64,000 nucleotides of DNA from positions 1 to 64,000 of the forward strand of contig CATOPL010000016.1 of assembly GCA_951802115.1 (NCBI GenBank), in the 5' to 3' direction. This DNA is from an uncultured Lachnospiraceae bacterium (lineage in GTDB: Bacteria; Bacillota; Clostridia; Lachnospirales; Lachnospiraceae). The notes under the pieces were generated by a model. That model was not told the DNA's origin, did no database searches, and saw only the letters and a list, made by a program, of their open reading frames with translations. Made by a program: the position numbers and the translations under genes. Below, in pieces: positions 49,069 to 57,039 of the stretch; position 1 is the first letter of the stretch; each line of letters opens with the position of its first letter.

Positions 49069-49494
49069 ATGAACGTATTGTTTTTTTTGACGCCGAAAAG
49101 TGAGGTTGCTCATCTGCATGATGACTGGACGCTTCGGCAGGCGATTGAAAAGCTGGAGCACAGCGGTTATACGGCGGTTCCGCTGATCGACAGAAAAGGA
49201 CATTATATAGGGACCGTGACAGAAGGCGATATTCTGTGGACGCTGAAGAAACGGTATGACACGAATTTAAAAACGGCAGAAAGCGTGTCTGTCCTGACAG
49301 TGGAGCGACGGATGAATTTTCACCCGGTGTCTATCAATGCGTCTATGGAAGATCTGGTACAGATGGCGATGAACCAGAATTTTGTGCCGGTGATTGACGA
49401 CAATAAAATATTTATCGGAATTGTAACGAGAAAAGATATTATCCGGTTTTGCTATGAAGGATATTTGAAAAGTAAAAAAGTTCAGGAGGAATAG
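49069..49494 (+). CDS. CBS domain-containing protein
   Basis: A 141-residue protein made of two CBS motifs (GYTAVPLIDRKGHYIGTVTEGD and FVPVIDDNKIFIGIVTRKDI, read in parts), which together form one Bateman module that usually binds adenine nucleotides. It resembles YkuL/CbpB-type proteins of Firmicutes, which in some species bind c-di-AMP. No enzyme domain is attached. GGAGGGG precedes ATG 49069. It sits between cardiolipin synthase and YqeY with short gaps. Confidence 0.88.
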   Translation: MNVLFFLTPKSEVAHLHDDWTLRQAIEKLEHSGYTAVPLIDRKGHYIGTVTEGDILWTLKKRYDTNLKTAESVSVLTVERRMNFHPVSINASMEDLVQMAMNQNFVPVIDDNKIFIGIVTRKDIIRFCYEGYLKSKKVQEE

Positions 49495-49498
49495 AAAG

Positions 49499-49936
49499 AT
49501 GAGACTGGAAATCTTACAGAAAGCAATGATTGATGCAATGAAAGCAAAGGATAAGTCGAGAAAGGATTCCATTTCTTCACTTGTATCAGCGGTGAAAAAG
49601 GCAGGGATTGATGCGGGATGCCGGGAGGATATTCCGGAAGCTATGGTAGATCAGGTCATTTTGAAGGAAATGAAGACGGTGAAAGAACAGATAGATACCT
49701 GCCCGGCGGATCGTCCGGAGCTTCTAAAAGAGTACAAGGCACGCTATGAAGTGATGAGTGAATTTGCTCCCAGACTTTTAGATGCAGATGAGGTAAAAGC
49801 GATTCTCACAGAAAAATTTTCAGAAATACTGGCTACAAAAAATAAGGGAATGATCATGAAAACCGTGATGGCGGAGCTGAAGGGCAAAGCGGATGGGAAA
49901 GTGATCAATCAGGTGGTAGCGGAACTGACAAAATAA
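49499..49936 (+). CDS. yqeY: GatB/YqeY domain-containing protein
   Basis: A 145-residue protein of the YqeY family, related to the tail domain of GatB and glutaminyl-tRNA synthetase. It has the usual start (LEILQKAMIDAMKAKDKSRKDSISSL, in parts), RPELLKEYKARYEVMSEFAP and the closing GKADGKVINQVVAEL. The family is thought to bind tRNA, but its precise role is unknown. AGGAGG lies just before the ATG and only 4 bases separate it from the CBS gene. Confidence 0.92.
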   Translation: MRLEILQKAMIDAMKAKDKSRKDSISSLVSAVKKAGIDAGCREDIPEAMVDQVILKEMKTVKEQIDTCPADRPELLKEYKARYEVMSEFAPRLLDADEVKAILTEKFSEILATKNKGMIMKTVMAELKGKADGKVINQVVAELTK

Positions 49937-49954
49937 CAGGGAGAATATATAAAA

Positions 49955-49970
49955 TCTTAAGAAATCTTAA
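49955..49970 (+). promoter_or_regulatory. direct repeat TCTTAA...TCTTAA upstream of the VanR-like gene
   Basis: TCTTAAgaaaTCTTAA, two half-sites 10 bases apart, as expected for tandem binding of an OmpR-type regulator on one DNA face. It lies about 40-55 bases before candidate promoters of the VanR/VanS-like pair, so it may mediate autoregulation. Confidence 0.5.
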
Positions 49971-50008
49971 TGGAATCTCTCTCTAATAATATGATATGAT
50001 TGCTATAA

Positions 50009-50036
50009 TTGACGCAGGAAGACTGTAAAATACAAT
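50009..50036 (+). promoter_or_regulatory. candidate promoter for the VanR/VanS-like pair
   Basis: TTGACG (50009-50014), 16 bases, TACAAT (50031-50036), 21 bases before the start. A further TATAAT at 50004-50009 without a clear -35 may be an alternative -10. Confidence 0.45.
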
Positions 50037-50057
50037 TTGAAAAAGAAAGGAAATCAT

Positions 50058-50762
50058 ATGATGGGGGAGAAAATACTGGTGGTGGACGACGAGCGGGAAA
50101 TCGCGGATCTGGTGGCCGTCTATCTGGAAAATGAGAACTATACGGTGCACCGGTTTTATTCAGCGGACGATGCGCTTGCCTGCATCCAGACAGAAGAGCT
50201 GGATCTGGCAATTCTGGATGTGATGATGCCGGGGATGAGCGGTTATGATCTGTGTCGAGAGATTCGTAAAAAGAATACCTATCCAGTGATTATGCTGACG
50301 GCAAAAGATGCGGAAATTGACAAGATTACCGGATTGACGCTGGGAGCAGACGACTATATTACAAAACCGTTTCGCCCGCTGGAGATGATGGCCAGGGTAA
50401 AAGCGCAGCTTCGCAGATATAAAAAATATAATCCGGCGATTGCTCTGCAGGAAGAAAATACAGTCATCTGTCACGCGGGTCTGGTGATTGATGTGACAAG
50501 CCATGAGTGTATGCTGAATGAACGAAAGCTGGATCTGACGCCGACAGAGTTTGAGATTTTAAAAATTTTATGTATGCGAAAAGGAAAAGTGGTCAGTTCT
50601 GAGGATCTGTTTCATGAAATCTGGAAAGATGAGTATTATCAGAAGTCTAATAATACGATAACCGTTCATATTCGTCACCTGCGGGAGAAGCTGGGAGATA
50701 CAACAGAACGCCCGAAGTATATTCATACTGTGTGGGGAGTGGGTTATAAAATTGAGAATTGA
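50058..50762 (+). CDS. OmpR-family response regulator, VanR-like
   Basis: A 234-residue regulator: receiver domain with D10, D11, phosphoacceptor D54 (AILDVMMPGMSG) and the lysine in TKPFRP, then an OmpR winged helix (LTPTEFEILKILC, then SNNTITVHIRHLREKLGD). Long stretches match VanR of the VanA cluster as I know it, for example KITGLTLGADDYITKPFRPL and KYIHTVWGVGYKIE with few changes. VanR activates vancomycin-resistance genes when phosphorylated by VanS; no vanH, vanA or vanX is in this window. AGAAAGGAA precedes the start. A TCTTAA direct repeat upstream suggests autoregulation. Confidence 0.9.
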   Translation: MMGEKILVVDDEREIADLVAVYLENENYTVHRFYSADDALACIQTEELDLAILDVMMPGMSGYDLCREIRKKNTYPVIMLTAKDAEIDKITGLTLGADDYITKPFRPLEMMARVKAQLRRYKKYNPAIALQEENTVICHAGLVIDVTSHECMLNERKLDLTPTEFEILKILCMRKGKVVSSEDLFHEIWKDEYYQKSNNTITVHIRHLREKLGDTTERPKYIHTVWGVGYKIEN

Positions 50763-51867
50763 ATGGATGAAATCCGGTTATGGTAAGCTCAGAAGAAAAA
50801 TTTTTCTTCAGATTTTGCTGATGATCCCAGGGGTATGGATTCTGCTCATAATTGTAGTCAATGTTTTGTCAGGGCATATAGCAGAGGGACTGGTTACACT
50901 AATCCAGAAGATACTTTTTATAGAATATCAGGATGCACTGTACATTTATCAGTTTTATATACGCAATAACATAGATCAGTTCCTTATCATTTTCATAGTA
51001 TTGTCTTTTTTCCTGTTTTTTTATATGTCCCTGAGCTGGTTTGTTAAATATTTCCGGCAGATTGACAAAGGATTGGACGCGCTGCTTGCAGGGCGGGAAA
51101 TCGTATTGTCGCCGGAGATGGAAACGATGGAGAAGAAGATGAATCAGGCACGACAGACGCTGGAAAGGCGGGAGACAGAGACCAAGCTTGCAGAAAAGCG
51201 AAAAGACGAACTGGTTATGTATCTGGCGCATGACATTAGGACGCCGCTCACTTCAGTGATCGGTTATCTGAGTCTTCTCGACGAAGCGCCGGATATGCCT
51301 GCAGAGCAAAAGAGCAAATATGTACATATTACGCTGGAAAAAGCATGTCGTCTGGAAATGCTGGTCAACGAATTTTTTGAAATCACCAGATACGATCTTT
51401 CTCAGAATACAGTAGAGAAAGAATCTATTGATCTGTCCTATATGCTGATGCAGATGGCGGAAGAATTTTATCCGATTATGTCCGGGAAAGGAAATAAGAT
51501 AGAGCTTCAGATGGATGAGGATATCCACGTAAATGGAGATCCGGCAAAGCTTGCAAGAGTATTTCAGAATATTCTGAAAAATGCAGCCGCTTACAGTTCA
51601 GAAATGACGACAATCACTGTGCGGGCGGAGGAACATGCAGACTTCGTGCGTGTGTCTTTTGAAAATATGGGAAAAACCATACCAAAGCAGAAACTTAACT
51701 CCATTTTTGAAAAGTTCTGTCGGCTGGATGATTCTCGGGGAACGAAAGACGGAGGCTCCGGACTGGGACTGGCCATTGCAAAAGAAATCGTGCAGCTTCA
51801 TGGCGGCAGAATATGGGCGGAAAGCAGAGACGGAAAAACTGTATTTTGGGTAGAACTTCCAAAATAA
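50752..51867 (+). CDS. sensor histidine kinase, VanS-like
   Basis: A 371-residue kinase with two membrane helices (about 19-40 and 77-98) enclosing a short outer loop of about 36 residues, as in VanA-type VanS. HisKA holds H160 (MYLAHDIRTPLTS) and continues with IGYLSLLDEAPDMP, almost the VanS sequence. The HATPase domain has NILKNAAAYS, and GSGLGLAIAKEIVQLHGG. The start is TTG at 50752, overlapping the regulator by 11 bases behind GGGAGTGGG; ATG 50767 is the alternative. It should phosphorylate the VanR-like partner. The ligand and target genes are unknown here. Confidence 0.9.
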   Translation: MRIEWMKSGYGKLRRKIFLQILLMIPGVWILLIIVVNVLSGHIAEGLVTLIQKILFIEYQDALYIYQFYIRNNIDQFLIIFIVLSFFLFFYMSLSWFVKYFRQIDKGLDALLAGREIVLSPEMETMEKKMNQARQTLERRETETKLAEKRKDELVMYLAHDIRTPLTSVIGYLSLLDEAPDMPAEQKSKYVHITLEKACRLEMLVNEFFEITRYDLSQNTVEKESIDLSYMLMQMAEEFYPIMSGKGNKIELQMDEDIHVNGDPAKLARVFQNILKNAAAYSSEMTTITVRAEEHADFVRVSFENMGKTIPKQKLNSIFEKFCRLDDSRGTKDGGSGLGLAIAKEIVQLHGGRIWAESRDGKTVFWVELPK

Positions 51868-51940
51868 AAAATGGTGGGTACAAATACAAAGTAAAAAGTG
51901 TAGTTTTTGATACAAACAGTGCCAATCCGGACGTCCGTTC

Positions 51941-52033
51941 CACAGACCCTTTGCCATTCGCTTAAATCTGGCTCTGCCGTACAGTCTGGTGGCTGAAGCT
52001 ATGGAGCGTCTGAAAAATTATGTATTTGTGTAG
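51941..52033 (+). pseudogene. remnant of a PLP-dependent aminotransferase C-terminus (MalY/PatB-like)
   Basis: In one frame, ending at TAG 52031-52033, the sequence reads PFAIRLNLALPYSLVAEAME then RLKNYVFV. This resembles the last 30 residues of class I/II aminotransferases of the MalY/PatB type (RINLALP...VEEA..RL..YVF). No start or body of such a gene is present; the upstream bases 51868-51940 carry no matching frame. The 300-base stretch 51868-52168 holds only this remnant and a promoter. The match is short, so the call is tentative. Confidence 0.4.
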
Positions 52034-52099
52034 ATGATAGCGTTATCTGACAAATATCCAAATGCAGTTTGCTACAGGGTATCTATATTTGTAAATCAG

Positions 52100-52108
52100 T
52101 GGTATAAT
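52100..52108 (+). promoter_or_regulatory. extended -10 promoter for D-lyxose isomerase
   Basis: TGG directly followed by TATAAT (52103-52108). No good -35 is seen, in line with an extended -10 site. It lies 60 bases before the start codon. Confidence 0.45.
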
Positions 52109-52168
52109 GATCAAAGAACCGGCTGTCAGGACCGGTGAAAACAGACAGGAAAATAAGGAGGTTCAGGT

Positions 52169-52855
52169 ATGAAACGAAGCGAAGTAAATAAGGCGTTGAA
52201 GGAAATGGAGCAGATGATCCGGGATTACCGGATATCTTTGCCGCCGTTTTGTCATTTTACTCCGGAAGAGTGGAAGGAAAAAGGGCATGACTATGATGAA
52301 GTCCGTGATAATATGCTGGGATGGGATATTACAGATTATGGACTTGGAGACTTTGAAAAGGTAGGATTTTCTCTGATCACGATCCGAAACGGAAATCTGA
52401 AAATGAAGGAAAAGTATACAAAAAGTTATGCAGAGAAGCTTCTGTATATTAAAGAAGGGCAGTATTCACCGATGCATTTTCACTGGAGTAAAATGGAAGA
52501 TATTATCAATCGCGGCGGGGGAAATCTGCTGATTCGTGTCTATAATTCCACCAAAGATGAGGATCTGGATAAGGTAAATGAAGTTCAGGTACATCTGGAT
52601 GGCAGAGAAATCTCAGTTCCGGCCGGGACCCAGGTAAAGCTGACACCTGGAGAGAGCATCAGCATCTATCCGTATATGTATCATGATTTTGAAGTGGAGA
52701 AAGGAACAGGACCGGTTCTGATCGGGGAAGTCAGTCAGTGCAACGATGACAATACAGATAACCGGTTTTATGAGAAGATGGGGCGTTTCCCGACGATTGA
52801 GGAGGATGAAGCACCTTACCGGCTTTTATGCAACGAATACCCGGCGGCAGAATAA
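52169..52855 (+). CDS. D-lyxose/D-mannose isomerase (cupin type)
   Basis: A 228-residue cupin enzyme of the D-lyxose isomerase family (YdaE-like). The metal ligands are H103, H105, E110 (MHFHWSKME) and H172 (YHDF). Known members interconvert D-lyxose with D-xylulose and D-mannose with D-fructose using a divalent metal. Other family marks are RISLPPFCHFTPEEW and the GEVSQCNDDNTDN segment near the end. AAGGAGG precedes the ATG. No sugar transporter or kinase is next to it, so it seems to be a single-gene unit ended by a hairpin. Confidence 0.9.
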   Translation: MKRSEVNKALKEMEQMIRDYRISLPPFCHFTPEEWKEKGHDYDEVRDNMLGWDITDYGLGDFEKVGFSLITIRNGNLKMKEKYTKSYAEKLLYIKEGQYSPMHFHWSKMEDIINRGGGNLLIRVYNSTKDEDLDKVNEVQVHLDGREISVPAGTQVKLTPGESISIYPYMYHDFEVEKGTGPVLIGEVSQCNDDNTDNRFYEKMGRFPTIEEDEAPYRLLCNEYPAAE

Positions 52856-52882
52856 TACATTTATATGAAGGCAGAAAACAGC

Positions 52883-52915
52883 AAGGGGATGGATTGTATT
52901 TTACAGCATCCCCTT
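52883..52915 (+). terminator. hairpin after the isomerase gene
   Basis: AAGGGGATG (52883-52891) pairs with CATCCCCTT (52907-52915). The following bases (CCTTGCGTCTTC) are only weakly T-rich, so termination may be partial. Confidence 0.5.
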
Positions 52916-53071
52916 CCTTGCGTCTTCTGCAGTTTCTGTACAGCATCCGGAAATAAACGATATTGTATCAACGTAACAGGCGCTCAGGATGCTGCTACGG
53001 ATTGCAGGGCGTGGTGAGAATGGCAGGAACGCAGAGTTTAAACAGCGAACAGAGGAGGAGATGAGAATCGT

Positions 53072-56005
53072 ATGACAGAAGAAGAGGGAAAGAGATGGGG
53101 CGGACAGAGTGAAGACTGCAGAGAAAGTGGTCAGGAGACCCAAAAGACAACTTTCAGAAAAAGTTTCGTCTGGAATCAGGAAGAAGAAAATCCTTTTCGG
53201 CGTAAAGCGGGTATTCGAAAATTTCGGGAGATTTATACAGGAAAGCGTAGAAATGACAGGACTGCATGGTCGGACTATTTTGTGTCGGCAGATTTTCTGG
53301 AAGGATACAGAGAAGGGCGGTTTGCACAGCTTCTTTTGGAGACCGTACAGGAGAATCAGGAAACGTATGGCCTGAGCAAAGGATTTTTGACAGAGCTTTC
53401 GATTGCCTACGGAGTACTAAATGTAAGACTGGGGGACAGTCTGCAGCTTCAGGTTGAAAACAACGCTTATTTTTACGGGATTGAATATATTTATGAGATT
53501 GTACAGATGAGCTCCTCTGCCACCCGTTTTCGTGGAAATGATTACGCCATGTTGGCAGGATTTCGGGATTACCGGGAACTTCTAATGCTTGCTGTGAGTG
53601 ATTGGGATGATGATACCTTATTAAAGCTTGGAAGTCTGATCGATCATTATATACTTCACAATCTTTCTGACCGTCCGATAAAAAATGCAGAACAATATGA
53701 GCTGTCACAGCGTCACCCAAAATCTCTGAAGTTGATCACATATTTTTTCTCTGCCTGGGAACTGCCAAAAAAAGTCTGTCAGGTATTGTGGAATCACCTG
53801 CGTCTGGAAAATGCGACGCTTGGAAAAGAAAAGCTGTTTTATGGAGCGCTTCGTGAGGAAGTGCTTGCCCGTGTACCGGGACTGGGAGAAAAACCACGTC
53901 CCAGCTACAAAGAACTTCTGCGGGAATTCAATAATTATGACACCGGTTCAGGTTATTATAATAATGGTGGAAGAACACCAGAGGAACGGCAGAAAATGGA
54001 TCGTTTTTTTGAGCGCAGCGATGTGGCAGAGGCTTTAAATGATGCGGCGTTTGTAGAAGAACAGGTTCTGCGTTACTGGATTACCAAAAGCAGCGGAATT
54101 TATCTTTTGAAGAAGCTTCATGAGTATTATGCCGTCCGTCCGGAGGCTCCTTTTGCAGAACGGGTTTTACGGCAGATCGACGGAATGTCGCAATACAGGC
54201 AGGTAGAGACAGAGTTTGAGGAGGACAGACATTCTGCTTTGATCAGAGGAAATTTTGATTTTCAAAAGAGGTCATATGTTCGCTATTATCTGAATACTGC
54301 CTTCCATCTTGCGCGGGGAATCCAAAATCATATACTGCTTCGGACATATCTTGAGGAATGGATGCCATATTCTCCGGAATGGGGCAGAAAGCTTTCTGCT
54401 CCGGAAATAGGAGGGTTTTCACCTGAGAATCCGATTCGGATTTGGTTTGGAAAAGATGAACTTCAGATTTTTTTCTTTCCAAAGCATATTGAGTACCGGT
54501 GGAACGGAAGTATGCAGGTACCGTTTTATCCGGGCGAGGAGCTGGCAGGCATTGAGGATGAATGTATGTTCTGGCTGCTGGTGCCTGTAGCAGCAGCTTC
54601 CATTGAGCAACAGCAGAAGATTCGTGCGGAATTGATGAAAAGACTGTCTTTACTTCCGGTTCGGAGGGATGATATTCCGGTCATTGCAGACTGTATCACC
54701 GGATATATCTGCCGCATTGGCAAAGATGCGATTCCGGTCTGCAGTTTTTATGCGGAAAAAGAGGACCATTTGTACGGCTGTGATATTTACAATGATTTTA
54801 ATCAAAAAATCTATGAGGAGACTGCAGGTGAGAAGCTGTATCTGCCAAATGGAAGCAGCCTGGCGCCTGATATGGAGGCGGCGCTGCAGATGGGAAAACG
54901 GTTTCTTGAAGAGCTTGTGACAGAGAAGCAGACCAATACAAGTATGCAGCTTCTGCCGGAGCATGTGCTGGCAGAAAAAGGCCGGAATATGATTCAGACA
55001 TTTTCAGGTATGGAAATAACAGAAAAAACAGTCAGCAAAATTCTCTCTCAGTATTTTGAAGGAAACTTAAGCCGTGTGGAGCTGGCATGGACAGGTCGTT
55101 CGCTTTTGTTTATCAAAAGTGAACAGCAATATGCATGTTTTTATTTTGAACATGATACGCAGAACTGGTATGCGCTCGTATCAATGCCGGAGGTTTATTT
55201 CGTAGTAGAGAGTGACGACGTCATATATAAACCGTTTGCTCTTGGAATGCTTCCCGATTATCTGATTCATCCGAATCCGAATCATATCATGAAGGAGCTG
55301 AAAAATATACTGGCGCAGATTGCCCGGGAAAATCCCTGTCCTAAGAGTATGATGTGGTCTCCTCAGATCTATCGGTTTGAGACCCGGCAAAGATACAGAC
55401 TGGCAAAACGTCAGTTTGGCGGTTATCCGGAAGATCAGACGCAGAATCAGATTCAGGACCGGTTTTATATCCCCAGGCTTCCGGAGTATCTGTGCTATAC
55501 AGATCTTGAGGGAAACAGTTCCGGTAAAAAAGCAGTTCTTAAAAATAAGGCAAAACTGCAGCAGATTCTGCTGGATTATATGGCAGGCAGGCTTTCTCAG
55601 CTTGTTCTTGTCTGGCAGCATGAAACCGGAAAAGCATATGAAGGAATCGTTATCCGGAAGCGCTGCATAATGTTGAGGCAGGATCAGGGCAATCATATGC
55701 TGATCTGGCTGGAGGATGGCAGTAAAGGGATGGAATATCTGGTATCAGACGTCAATGAGTATTTGAATGATGACGGGAAAAAATACAGGAAGGTCTTTTT
55801 TGAAGGGAAAAGTGTACCTGGATATTTGATTCATACAGATATGCGCAGGATTCGCAACTGTCTGGATCTTCTGATTCCGCAGATGCAGTATGAGCTTGTG
55901 AACAACGGAGGATTTGGAGAATTTTCCTATGAAAGCGGGGGAGAGTATGAAAAAATAAAGTCAGATCTGGATCGGATGGACAGAGAAAGCGATACTCCAC
56001 TGTAA
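53072..56005 (+). CDS. large protein of unknown function, 977 aa, with internal duplication
   Basis: I do not recognise this protein. It is soluble, with a charged N-terminal 60 residues, a helical region, and a C-terminal part containing two related modules of about 100 residues, roughly 650-750 and 826-932. Shared features are an L..YF.GNLSRVELAW / L..YMAGRLSQLVLVW strand, a central aromatic stretch, and LPDYLIHPN / VPGYLIHTD followed by a helix. A region around 75-110 (DYFVSADFLEGYREGRF) recalls the tail part of long Lachnospiraceae J-domain proteins, but no J domain (HPD) is present. GAGGAGG stands 13 bases before the ATG. A perfect palindrome covers its stop codon. Confidence 0.75.
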   Translation: MTEEEGKRWGGQSEDCRESGQETQKTTFRKSFVWNQEEENPFRRKAGIRKFREIYTGKRRNDRTAWSDYFVSADFLEGYREGRFAQLLLETVQENQETYGLSKGFLTELSIAYGVLNVRLGDSLQLQVENNAYFYGIEYIYEIVQMSSSATRFRGNDYAMLAGFRDYRELLMLAVSDWDDDTLLKLGSLIDHYILHNLSDRPIKNAEQYELSQRHPKSLKLITYFFSAWELPKKVCQVLWNHLRLENATLGKEKLFYGALREEVLARVPGLGEKPRPSYKELLREFNNYDTGSGYYNNGGRTPEERQKMDRFFERSDVAEALNDAAFVEEQVLRYWITKSSGIYLLKKLHEYYAVRPEAPFAERVLRQIDGMSQYRQVETEFEEDRHSALIRGNFDFQKRSYVRYYLNTAFHLARGIQNHILLRTYLEEWMPYSPEWGRKLSAPEIGGFSPENPIRIWFGKDELQIFFFPKHIEYRWNGSMQVPFYPGEELAGIEDECMFWLLVPVAAASIEQQQKIRAELMKRLSLLPVRRDDIPVIADCITGYICRIGKDAIPVCSFYAEKEDHLYGCDIYNDFNQKIYEETAGEKLYLPNGSSLAPDMEAALQMGKRFLEELVTEKQTNTSMQLLPEHVLAEKGRNMIQTFSGMEITEKTVSKILSQYFEGNLSRVELAWTGRSLLFIKSEQQYACFYFEHDTQNWYALVSMPEVYFVVESDDVIYKPFALGMLPDYLIHPNPNHIMKELKNILAQIARENPCPKSMMWSPQIYRFETRQRYRLAKRQFGGYPEDQTQNQIQDRFYIPRLPEYLCYTDLEGNSSGKKAVLKNKAKLQQILLDYMAGRLSQLVLVWQHETGKAYEGIVIRKRCIMLRQDQGNHMLIWLEDGSKGMEYLVSDVNEYLNDDGKKYRKVFFEGKSVPGYLIHTDMRRIRNCLDLLIPQMQYELVNNGGFGEFSYESGGEYEKIKSDLDRMDRESDTPL

Positions 56006-56018
56006 ACAGTGGAGTATC
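55991..56018. repeat. perfect 13-bp palindrome over a stop codon, with a partial second copy
   Basis: GATACTCCACTGT (55991-56003), AA, ACAGTGGAGTATC (56006-56018). The stop TAA of the 977-residue gene is at its centre. CTGTAAACAGTGGAGTAT recurs at 56065-56082, before the end of the convergent lipoprotein gene. No T-run follows on the plus strand. Confidence 0.75.
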
Positions 56019-56089
56019 CGAAATGATTGAGATTGAATAAAGGCCGGCAACAGTAATCATTCTTCTGTAAACAGTGGAGTATTTAAAAT

Positions 56090-56728
56090 TTACCAGATAG
56101 TAGAGGGCGGAAGGATAGACTCTTCTTTTGGTCCTTTTACGAGTGAGAACTGATACAGGGCATAAGTACCGGGACTGAACATCAGAGTACATCTGTAATC
56201 TTCTCCCTGCTGCATGACTGAAAGATCGTCCTGTTCAAAATCCGGAAACATCTGCGCAGCTCTGGTGCGCGACAGTTCTGTGATCGAAACGCCGTCTATG
56301 AATATATAATCCGGCAGCGTATCCGTCAGATGTGAAAGATGTAGAGCCAGACGTGAAATGGTGGCGTCTCCCATGCGGATATCCGATTCTCCGGCTTCAA
56401 CAGAAATACGTGCAAAAACAGAATCCGTAATCCAGAAAGAGATTTCTGTCATGCTGGTGCCTGCTGCCAGCGTTTCATTGGAATCAATTTCGCGTTCTTC
56501 CACATGATCGTCGACCCATTCAGATACGATGATCGGGAGATCGGCGTCAAGAAGAGGCTGTAAAGTAGTAGTACCGACTACGATTTCAAGATCATCGATG
56601 ATTACCGGAACGGAATGCTGTGCAAGCATCAGTGGTTCCGGTAATGTCTCTTCCTCCTTTTTAGAACAGCCAGTCAGAAGTGTCACGAACAGAATAAAAG
56701 CAAATCCGCTTAGTAAAATCTTTTTCAT
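56090..56728 (-). CDS. lipoprotein of unknown function (paralogue of 26219-26860)
   Basis: A 212-residue lipoprotein: signal peptide ending in LLTGC (lipid-bound Cys at about 21), an acidic linker and a beta-rich body. It resembles the plus-strand lipoprotein 30 kb upstream in the same order of blocks (VVGTTTLQPLLDADLPI, WITDSVFARISV, RMGDATISRLALHLS, DGVSITELSRTRAAQMFPDF). The minus-strand start at 56728 follows GAGGAG. It converges with the 977-residue gene and is divergent from the two-component genes. Nothing indicates its ligand. Confidence 0.75.
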   Translation of the reverse strand: MKKILLSGFAFILFVTLLTGCSKKEEETLPEPLMLAQHSVPVIIDDLEIVVGTTTLQPLLDADLPIIVSEWVDDHVEEREIDSNETLAAGTSMTEISFWITDSVFARISVEAGESDIRMGDATISRLALHLSHLTDTLPDYIFIDGVSITELSRTRAAQMFPDFEQDDLSVMQQGEDYRCTLMFSPGTYALYQFSLVKGPKEESILPPSTIW

Positions 56729-56886
56729 CTGAAAATTATCCTCCTCATATAAAAATATAATCTTAAAGTCCCTCCGGGGGATGCAGTTGATCTGTCGACA
56801 TTATAACATAGACAGCCAGAATTTTAAATTCTTTTTTGCGGCAGATATTGCTGCTGTCTGTGCGATATACTTCAAATAATTTTCAG

Positions 56887-56915
56887 GTGACAACTGGTTA
56901 CAGGCATTTTATAAT
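56887..56915 (+). promoter_or_regulatory. promoter for the two-component/VanY operon
   Basis: GTGACA (56887-56892), 17 bases, TATAAT (56910-56915), 125 bases before the regulator gene. The same 311-base gap (56729-57039) carries a minus-strand TATAAT (56805-56800) that could serve the lipoprotein; nothing else is evident. Confidence 0.55.
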
Positions 56916-57039
56916 GAAAACTGCGGACAATGGATAAACACTGCAACTTTTTTGGTATGAATACAATCTAATAAACAGATACAAATATGATGCAAACCGA
57001 TTATATGCTTATGTCAGCTTTAGAGGGGACAGAAAAATC

